From positions 186,001 to 250,000 of the forward strand of contig NZ_PVZV01000008.1 in the NCBI RefSeq assembly GCF_002995495.1: a stretch of 64,000 nucleotides of DNA, read 5' to 3'. The notes under the pieces were generated by a model. That model saw only the letters and a list, made by a program, of their open reading frames with translations. It was not told the DNA's origin and made no database searches. The DNA is from Actinocorallia populi. GTDB taxonomy: Bacteria; Actinomycetota; Actinomycetes; Streptosporangiales; Streptosporangiaceae. Positions 34,766-40,901 of the stretch are shown here, in pieces; within the stretch, counting starts at the first letter, position 1; every line of letters starts with the position of its first letter. The position numbers and the translations under genes are program-made.

Positions 34766-35401
34766 GTGATTCGGGTGCTGATCGCCGACCAGGCGCGGTT
34801 GTTCCGCAGCGGGCTGGCCGCGCTGCTGGCCGACGAACCGGACATCGTCCTGGGCGGCGAGGCGGACGACGCCGGCAAGGTGGCACGGGTGGCGATGGAG
34901 TGCGCGGCGGACGTCGCGCTGGTCGCCTCCGAACTGCCCGGCCTGGACTTCTTCCCCCTGATCGAGGAGATGCGCGTGACGGCGCCCGAGTGCGCGGTGG
35001 TCGTGCTGGCCGCGCGGAGCCGGCCGGGGGACCTGCGCCGCGCGGTGGCCGCGGGAGCCTTCGGCTTCGTGCTCAAGGACAGCTCGCCGGTCCAGCTGTC
35101 CGACGCCATCCGCCGGGTCGCGCGCGGCGAGCGGGTCGTCGACCCCGACCTGGCCTACGCCGAGCTGGTGACCGCGCCTCCGCCGCTCACCCCCCGGGAA
35201 CTGGACGTCCTCAATGTCGCGGCGGAGGGCGCGACGGTCGGCGAGATCGCCGAACGGCTGCACCTGTCACCGGGGACGGTGCGCAACTACCTGGCCCGGA
35301 TCGTCGGCAAGGCCGGAGCGCGCACCCGGGTGGAGGCGATCGCCATCGCCCGGGAGCGCGGCTGGTTGTGGCACGAATCCGTGCGGCGGTTCAACGGCTG
35401 A
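34766..35401 (+). CDS. Atypical NarL/LuxR-family response regulator (RamR/AmfR-like) without phospho-acceptor Asp
   Basis: 211 residues from GTG with AGGGAAGGG upstream. The receiver-like domain begins IRVLIADQARLFRSGLAALL: the usual DD acidic pair is D8-Q9. The position of the phosphorylated Asp (normally in LLDxxMPGxDG) reads LVASELPGLD, with Ala at residue 54. The C-terminal LuxR helix-turn-helix (LTPRELDVLNVAAEGATVGEIAERLHLSPGTVRNYLARI) is intact. It therefore cannot be switched by normal phosphorylation. No kinase gene is adjacent. Placement at the end of a lanthipeptide cluster parallels ramR/amfR, orphan regulators of SapB/AmfS genes. Its stop overlaps the convergent peptidase gene by 11 bp. 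Confidence 0.85.
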   Translation: MIRVLIADQARLFRSGLAALLADEPDIVLGGEADDAGKVARVAMECAADVALVASELPGLDFFPLIEEMRVTAPECAVVVLAARSRPGDLRRAVAAGAFGFVLKDSSPVQLSDAIRRVARGERVVDPDLAYAELVTAPPPLTPRELDVLNVAAEGATVGEIAERLHLSPGTVRNYLARIVGKAGARTRVEAIAIARERGWLWHESVRRFNG

Positions 35402-37319
35402 GGCCGGTCCCGGCGGCGAGGAAGGCCAGCAGGTCGGCGGCCAGCCCGGCGGCCGTGCCGGTGGCGCGGTCGCCGTGGCCCACCCCGGACTCGTGGCGCA
35501 GCAGGATCGGGCCGTCCCCGGAGGTGGCCCGCTGGAGCGCGGCGCACATCTTCCGCGCGTGCAGGGGGTCCACCCGGGTGTCGCCGCCGAAGGACGCGAG
35601 GAGGACCGCGGGATAACGGGTCCCGGGGCGGACCCGGTGGTAGGGGGAGTAGGCCAGCAGGTGGTGGAAGGCCGCGGGGTCGGAGGCGGAGCCGTACTCG
35701 GCGGTCCAGAGGGGGCCGAGGCCGGAGCGCTCGTAGCGGACCATGTCGAGCAGGGGGGCGACGCACACCGCGGCGGCGAAGAGCTCGGGGCTGCGGGTGA
35801 GGGCGGCGGCCGCCAGCAGGCCCCCGTTGGACTCCCCCCACAGGCCGAGCCGGTCGGGGGAGGTCCAGCCGTCGTCGATCAGGAGCCGGGCCGCGGCCAG
35901 GAAGTCCTCCAGGGTCCGCATCCGGTGGGCGCCCACGCCCTGGGAACGGCTGCCCGCGTCACCGCGCACGTGGGCGATCGCCAGCGCCCCGCCCGCCTCG
36001 ATCCAGGCCAGGGAGTCGGGGGCGTAGGAAGGCGTCATCGGCAGGCCGAACCCGCCGTAGCCGTGCAGGATCGTGGGACGGGGCCCGGCGCCGGGCGGAG
36101 CCAGGACGGTGACGCGTACCGGCGTCCCGTCCGGGGACGTCGCGGTGAGGACGTGGGTGCGGACCTCGGGGAGTCCGATCCGGGCGGGGGAGTCCTCCCA
36201 CAGGGACGCGGCCTCCGCGCCGCCGTCGTAGCGCCAGACCTGCGGGGGCGTGAGGGTGTCGGTGTAGGTGAACCAGGCGGAGTCGCCCTCGGCGGAGAGC
36301 CGCCCGAGGGTGCCGCGGCCGGGCAGCGCGACGGAACCCAGGTACGCGCCGCTCTCCCGGTCGTGCCGCAGGAGTTCACCCGCCCCGTCGCGGAGGCGGG
36401 AGACCAGCAGCGTCTCGGCGAGGACGGTGAAGTCGGCGAGCGGCGCCTCCGGGTCGGGCGGCAGGAGCGTCCGGCGTTCCCGGGGGCGGCGCGGGTCGGC
36501 GACGGCGAGGGCGAGCCCGTCCCGTTCCGGAACGGCCAGGTAGAGGCGCCCGTCGCGGCCGACGGCGGCGGCCAGCGCGTGGGGGACGGGCCGCGAGGGC
36601 GGCGCGGCGGGAGAGCCGTGCCGCAGGTCGGCCAGCCGCAGCCCCGTCCCCCCGGGCCCGGCCGAGGAGATCACCAGCCAGTTCCCGTCGTGGCTGATCC
36701 CGAGGCCGGGGACCCCTCTCACCCGCAGGACGGCGGTGTCCTCGCCGCCGACCCGGCGTACCCTCATCCACTGGTCGCGCACGTAGTAGAAGGCGTCCTC
36801 GCAGATCCAGGCGACGGGCGCGTGGCGGCACCCCGGGACGGGCGGGCCGAGCACGTCCCCGGTCCCGGCGTCCAGCACGTGGAGGTCGCCGACCTCGGTC
36901 CCGTCCCGGGACAGCTGGACGGCGACGCGGGTCCCCTCCGGGGAGGGGTCCCAGGAGTCCAGGACGGTCGTGCCGCCCGGATCCAGCAGGGCCGGATCCA
37001 CGATGGCCCGCCCGTCGGCGTAGAGGACGGGATGCGGGCGGCCGGGCAGGCGGCGCAGCGCGAACTCCCGTCCGGCCCGCCGGACCGGTGCGGTGACCGT
37101 CCCGGCGTCGGCCAGGGCCAGTGCCCGCTCGCGCAGGGCCTCGCGGCCGGGGAGCCCGGCGGCGTGGGCGCGCCACAGCGCGTCCTGCTCGGCCGACCAC
37201 CGGGCGGTCGCCGCCGAGGCCGCGTCCTCCAGCCAGCGGTAGGGGTCGGCCACGGGACGCCCGTGCAGGACCTCCACCAGGTCGCCGCGCTCCGCGCGCG
37301 GGTAGGCGGTCACACGCAT
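35391..37319 (-). CDS. Prolyl oligopeptidase (S9A), probable lanthipeptide leader protease
   Basis: 642 residues, typical S9A length. N-terminal beta-propeller at about 60-390; the start is typical (VADPYRWLED). C-terminal hydrolase domain: YGGFGLPMTPSY, catalytic Ser in GESNGGLL (about 496), Asp in GGDTRVDPLHARK (about 580), His in GVGHG (about 615). No signal peptide, so it acts in the cytoplasm. It cleaves after proline in short peptides. It is last in the lanthipeptide operon, its ATG sharing a base with the stop of the upstream ABC gene (TGATG). The closest functional parallel I know is FlaP, which trims the flavipeptin leader after Pro; the precursor here has exactly one leader Pro (residue 12). 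Confidence 0.9.
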   Translation of the reverse strand: MRVTAYPRAERGDLVEVLHGRPVADPYRWLEDAASAATARWSAEQDALWRAHAAGLPGREALRERALALADAGTVTAPVRRAGREFALRRLPGRPHPVLYADGRAIVDPALLDPGGTTVLDSWDPSPEGTRVAVQLSRDGTEVGDLHVLDAGTGDVLGPPVPGCRHAPVAWICEDAFYYVRDQWMRVRRVGGEDTAVLRVRGVPGLGISHDGNWLVISSAGPGGTGLRLADLRHGSPAAPPSRPVPHALAAAVGRDGRLYLAVPERDGLALAVADPRRPRERRTLLPPDPEAPLADFTVLAETLLVSRLRDGAGELLRHDRESGAYLGSVALPGRGTLGRLSAEGDSAWFTYTDTLTPPQVWRYDGGAEAASLWEDSPARIGLPEVRTHVLTATSPDGTPVRVTVLAPPGAGPRPTILHGYGGFGLPMTPSYAPDSLAWIEAGGALAIAHVRGDAGSRSQGVGAHRMRTLEDFLAAARLLIDDGWTSPDRLGLWGESNGGLLAAAALTRSPELFAAAVCVAPLLDMVRYERSGLGPLWTAEYGSASDPAAFHHLLAYSPYHRVRPGTRYPAVLLASFGGDTRVDPLHARKMCAALQRATSGDGPILLRHESGVGHGDRATGTAAGLAADLLAFLAAGTGLSR

Positions 37320-39013
37320 CAGGCTTTTCCTTCCACCAGTCTCACCGGGTTCACCGGCGGTTCGGATCCGAAGAGCTCGGCGTAGTGCGGGAACGAGTCG
37401 AGGAGTTCGGCGTGGGGGCCGAGCGCGATCGTGCGGCCGTCCATGAACAGCACCCGTGCGGCGCGCTTCGCCGAGGAGACCCGGTGCGCGACGACGAGGA
37501 GGACGCCGCCGCGCTCCATGAAGGCCCGCTCCGCGCGGGCCTCGGCCGCGGGGTCCAGGTGGCAGGTCGCCTCGTCCAGCACGGTCGGCCCGGCGGGGGC
37601 CAGGTAGGCGCGGGTGAGCGCGATGAGCTGGCGTTCGCCCGCCGACAGGAGGGCGGGGTCGACCCGGGCCGACAGCCCGCCGAGCCGCTCGGCGAGCCCG
37701 GTGAGCCCCACCGCGTCGGCGGCCCGCCAGAGCGCGGCGTCGGAGGCGGCGGCGTGGAAGGACAGGTTCTCGCGGAGCGTGCCCTGGAAGACGTAGGCCT
37801 CCTGGGGGATCAGCGTGCGGGCGGCGGGGTCGAGCAGCGGGGCGGGGACGCCCCGGACCAGGACCTCGCCGGTGTCGGGGGCGAGCAGCCCGCAGACCAG
37901 GCCCGCCAGCGTCGACTTGCCGATGCCGCTCGGCCCGACGACCGCCAGGTGGTCGTCGCCGTCGAGGGCCAGCGACAGCCCCCGCAGCACCGGCGCGGCG
38001 CGCGGGCCGTAGGCGAAGGAGACCCGGCGCAGCTCGACCTGCGGCCGGCCGGGGCGCGGCGGCCGCAGGTCGCGCCGCGGCGGGGGCGCGAGGAGCAGCA
38101 GGTCCAGGACGGCGGCGAGCCTGACGCCGCTCATCCCCAGGCCCTCGACCAGCCCGCCGAGCGCGGGGGCCAGCGACTGGGTGACGTAGGCCAGCGCCCC
38201 GACGACCGCGCCCGCGCTCGCGCCCCGGCCGAGCAGCCAGGGCGTGCCCGCCAGCAGGACCAGGGCGGGCAGCAGCCCGCCGAGCGCCAGGGCGACGGTC
38301 CGCAGCGCGGTCACCCGGGCCAGGGCGCGGCCCGCGCGGGCCTGCTCCGCCACGATCCCGCAGACCTGCCCGGCCAGGCGCTCCTCGGCCCCGCAGGCGG
38401 CGATGTCGCGCAGCCCGCCGGCCAGCCCGGTGACCGCGCCGGTGGTCCGCTCGTCCGCCCGCAGGAACGCCCGCTGGCGGCGGGCCAGGGCGGGCAGCGA
38501 GCACAGGAAGCAGCACAGGCCGAGCAGGAACGGCGGCAGCACCAGCAGCGCGATCTGCGGCATCAGGGCCAGCAGCCCCAGGACCACGCTCGCCACGGTG
38601 AAGACGAAGGACCGCAGGACCGTGACGACGGAGGCGAGGGAGTCCCTGGCCAGCTCGACCTGCTGGTTGGCGCGGGCCGCCGGCGCGTCCGCCGGGCGCC
38701 CCCCGGCCAGCCCGTGCCGGACGACATGGGCCAGCAGCCGGTCCCGGAACGGCTCGACCACCTCGGCCACCGCCAGCACGACCCGCCCGGCCGCGACCGC
38801 CGCCCCCGTCCAGACGAGGGCGAGCAGCGCCAGCCAGGCGAGGCCGCCGGCGGGCCGCCCCTCGGCGAACAGGTCGACGGCCCGTGCGACGGCGTAGCCC
38901 AGGAAGAACGCCGGGGCGCTCTCCAGCACCGACCAGGCGAGGATGCGCCTCAGCCGTCCGGGCTCCTGCCGCAGCGCCCGCCAGACGATCACCGGCAGGG
39001 GCCGCCGCCTCAC
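37319..39013 (-). CDS. ABC transporter, fused membrane and ATPase domains (RamB-like half-transporter)
   Basis: 564 residues from a GTG that overlaps the stop of the preceding ABC gene (GTGA), giving a start close to RRRPLPVIVWRALRQEP. Six membrane helices at about 20-305, then the ATPase: Walker A VVGPSGIGKSTLAGL (about 360-374), LLSAGERQLIALTRAYLAP (signature LSAGE, normally LSGGQ), Walker B VLDEATCHLDP, H-loop VVAHRVSSA. It probably pairs with the next upstream gene as a heterodimeric exporter of the modified peptide. No N-terminal C39 peptidase domain is present, consistent with a separate leader protease. Confidence 0.9.
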   Translation of the reverse strand: MRRRPLPVIVWRALRQEPGRLRRILAWSVLESAPAFFLGYAVARAVDLFAEGRPAGGLAWLALLALVWTGAAVAAGRVVLAVAEVVEPFRDRLLAHVVRHGLAGGRPADAPAARANQQVELARDSLASVVTVLRSFVFTVASVVLGLLALMPQIALLVLPPFLLGLCCFLCSLPALARRQRAFLRADERTTGAVTGLAGGLRDIAACGAEERLAGQVCGIVAEQARAGRALARVTALRTVALALGGLLPALVLLAGTPWLLGRGASAGAVVGALAYVTQSLAPALGGLVEGLGMSGVRLAAVLDLLLLAPPPRRDLRPPRPGRPQVELRRVSFAYGPRAAPVLRGLSLALDGDDHLAVVGPSGIGKSTLAGLVCGLLAPDTGEVLVRGVPAPLLDPAARTLIPQEAYVFQGTLRENLSFHAAASDAALWRAADAVGLTGLAERLGGLSARVDPALLSAGERQLIALTRAYLAPAGPTVLDEATCHLDPAAEARAERAFMERGGVLLVVAHRVSSAKRAARVLFMDGRTIALGPHAELLDSFPHYAELFGSEPPVNPVRLVEGKA

Positions 39014-40563
39014 TGGAAGACCTCCCGGTAGCCGGGGTCGCGCCACAGGTCGGTGTGCGCGCCGTGGCCGCGGATGCGGCCGTCCTCCAGCCACAGGACG
39101 AGGTCGGCCGCGGCGGCGGTGGCGGCCCGGTGGGTGACGACCAGCCGGGTCGCGGGGAGCGCGGCCACGGCGGCCAGGACCCGGTTGCGGGTGAGCGGGT
39201 CGAGCGAGGAGGTGGCGTCGTCCAGGACCAGGACCCGGCAGGGGCGGGCCAGCGCGCGGGCCAGCCCCACCCGCTGGCGCTCCCCGCCGGACAGCGGGGC
39301 GCGCTCGGGCGGGGTGGCGTACCCCCGGGGGAGGGCGCGCAGGAAGACGTCGGCCTCGGCCGCCCGCGCCGCGGGCACGGGATCGGCGCGCGGGCCGCCC
39401 AGGGTGATCGCCTCCCCCAGGGTGGGGCCGACCAGGACGGGCCGGTCGAAGGCCACCGAGACGGCCCGGCGCAGCGCCGGGCGGGACAGCTCCGGCACCG
39501 GGACGCCGTCCAGGAGCACGGGGAAGGCGGGGGGAGCGAGCCCGGCGACCGAGGCGGCGAGCCGGGACTTGCCCGAGCCGGACCGGCCGACGACGGCGAC
39601 CAGGGCGCCGCCGGGCACGGCCAGCCCGGCCAGTTCCAGGGCGCCGGGCCCTTCGGGCGGCTCCCGGTCGCCGTGCGGGGGCGCGGCCTCCTCCAGCACC
39701 GCCCGGATGCGGGCGCGGGCGGCGCGGGCGCGGGCGAGGGCGCCGACCTGGCCGAGCGCCGAGCTCAGACCGGCGCCCAGGACCGCGTAGCGGACCGCGG
39801 CGTACAGCTCCCCGACGGTCAGCTCTCCGGCGGCCAGGCGCAGCCCGCCCGCGGCCAGCACCGCCACCTCCAGGAGCGGGACGACCAGCCCGGCCCGGAC
39901 TCCGGCGCGGGCGTTGGCCCGCCACAACCGCATGCCGTGGGCGCGCAGGAGGGCGAGGGGGGCCAGGACCCGGGCGGTCTCGGCGTCCGCCGCGCCGGCC
40001 GCGGCGATCGTCCGGGCCCCGGCCAGGGCGTCGACGAGCCGGGAGGCGAGTTCGCCCTGGGTGCGCTGGTAGCGCTCGGCGAGGACGCCGGAGTCGCGGT
40101 GGAAGGCGCGCAGCACCCGGCCGATCAGGACCAGTGCCACGACGAGGGCGAGGGCGAGCCACGGGTCGATCAGGACCAGTGCCACCAGCCCGCCCGCGGT
40201 CGGGACGAGCGAGGCGAGCACGGCGATCCGGGCCTGGGGCGCCTGCCCGGCCTCCTCGGCGTTCAGCCCGGCCCGCGTGGCCAGCTCCCCGCCGGGGAAC
40301 CGTCCCAGCAGCGACGGCCCCGCCGCCAGGACATGCCGCACGACCCGCTCGCGCAACCGGGCCGAGGCCGCCGCGCCGGTCGCTCCCGCCGCCCAGGTCT
40401 CCAGGCTGTCGCAGGCCACCGCCGCGCCGACCAGCAGCGCGCAGGCCGGCAGGAGCCCGGGGTCCCCCGAGACCGTCCGGTCGAAGGCCGCGCCCAGGAC
40501 GGCCGGAAGGGCGAGTTGCAACGCGGCTCCGGCCACCGCGAAGAGCGCGAGCCACCACCGCAC
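39010..40563 (-). CDS. ABC transporter, fused membrane and ATPase domains (RamA-like half-transporter)
   Basis: 517 residues; the GTG at 40563 has GGAGG about 5 nt upstream, and the first membrane helix begins almost at once (RWWLALFAVAGAALQLALPAVL). Membrane domain about 1-280; ATPase with Walker A VVGRSGSGKSRLAAS (about 328-342), LSGGERQRVGLARALARP, Walker B VLVLDDATSSLDP (Asp-Asp where most exporters have Asp-Glu, so this site may be the weak, non-hydrolysing one), H-loop VVTHRAAT. It forms the first half of the presumed heterodimeric peptide exporter. It is separated from the precursor gene by two strong hairpins. Confidence 0.9.
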   Translation of the reverse strand: MRWWLALFAVAGAALQLALPAVLGAAFDRTVSGDPGLLPACALLVGAAVACDSLETWAAGATGAAASARLRERVVRHVLAAGPSLLGRFPGGELATRAGLNAEEAGQAPQARIAVLASLVPTAGGLVALVLIDPWLALALVVALVLIGRVLRAFHRDSGVLAERYQRTQGELASRLVDALAGARTIAAAGAADAETARVLAPLALLRAHGMRLWRANARAGVRAGLVVPLLEVAVLAAGGLRLAAGELTVGELYAAVRYAVLGAGLSSALGQVGALARARAARARIRAVLEEAAPPHGDREPPEGPGALELAGLAVPGGALVAVVGRSGSGKSRLAASVAGLAPPAFPVLLDGVPVPELSRPALRRAVSVAFDRPVLVGPTLGEAITLGGPRADPVPAARAAEADVFLRALPRGYATPPERAPLSGGERQRVGLARALARPCRVLVLDDATSSLDPLTRNRVLAAVAALPATRLVVTHRAATAAAADLVLWLEDGRIRGHGAHTDLWRDPGYREVFQ

Positions 40564-40603
40564 CGCGACCTCCGGTCCTCGGGAATGTTCCAGTCCGCAC
40601 GGG

Positions 40604-40639
40604 GGCTCCGGGCGGTGCTCCGCAGAGCCGCCCGGAGCC
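40604..40639 (-). terminator. Second hairpin between precursor and transporter genes
   Basis: GGCTCCGGGCGG and its exact complement (40604-40615 and 40628-40639) form a 12-bp stem with a 12-nt loop, 40 bp before the transporter GTG. With the hairpin at 40660-40697 it probably limits read-through so that more precursor than transporter mRNA is made (inference). Confidence 0.65.
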
Positions 40640-40659
40640 GTCTCACCTGTACGGCCGTC

Positions 40660-40697
40660 CCGGCGGCCGGACGTCAGGGGGCGCGTCCGGCCGCCGG
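40660..40697 (-). terminator. Strong hairpin directly after the precursor gene
   Basis: A 14-bp perfect stem (CCGGCGGCCGGACG, 40660-40673, against 40684-40697) with a 10-nt loop starts 5 nt after the precursor stop codon. Typical partial terminator or mRNA 3'-stabilising element following a lantibiotic structural gene. Confidence 0.75.
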
Positions 40698-40702
40698 TCC
40701 GC

Positions 40703-40831
40703 TCAGTGGCAGAGGAGCAGGCTGAGGTTGCTGGGCTTGGCCGAGGCGCAGCCCAGGACGGTCAGGGTGCTGCCGCCGCCGTGGCCGCCGCCGCCAGGGG
40801 TCTCCAGGGTCTGCAGGTCGAGCAGGGTCAT
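40703..40831 (-). CDS. lanA: Class III lanthipeptide precursor (RamS/AmfS-like), 42 aa
   Basis: A 42-codon ATG frame directly downstream of the synthetase gene, with a GAGAAGG ribosome site. The leader begins MTLLDLQTLETP; the LLDLQ box is the recognition motif of class III leaders (AmfS and RamS start almost identically). A Gly-rich GGGGHGGG stretch follows, then the core with two modification motifs: S21-TL-T24-VLG-C28 and S34-NL-S37-LLL-C41, both exact S-x2-(S/T)-x3-C patterns that give lanthionine or labionin rings. The peptide ends CH. The only leader Pro is residue 12, a plausible cut site for the clustered prolyl oligopeptidase. The product is probably a SapB-like amphiphilic morphogen or a related peptide; activity is unknown. 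Confidence 0.93.
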   Translation of the reverse strand: MTLLDLQTLETPGGGGHGGGSTLTVLGCASAKPSNLSLLLCH

Positions 40832-40901
40832 GTGATCCGCCTTCTCTTTCGCTGATGGGATGCGGGGGTCTCGCGGGCGCCTAGCGGCAGATCAGGGCAT
40901 G

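Noticed and set aside
35214-37385. Long plus-strand frame antisense to the prolyl oligopeptidase
   Set aside because: Gly/Val/Arg-rich shadow of the peptidase gene without any domain; the minus-strand frame has the complete S9 catalytic triad.
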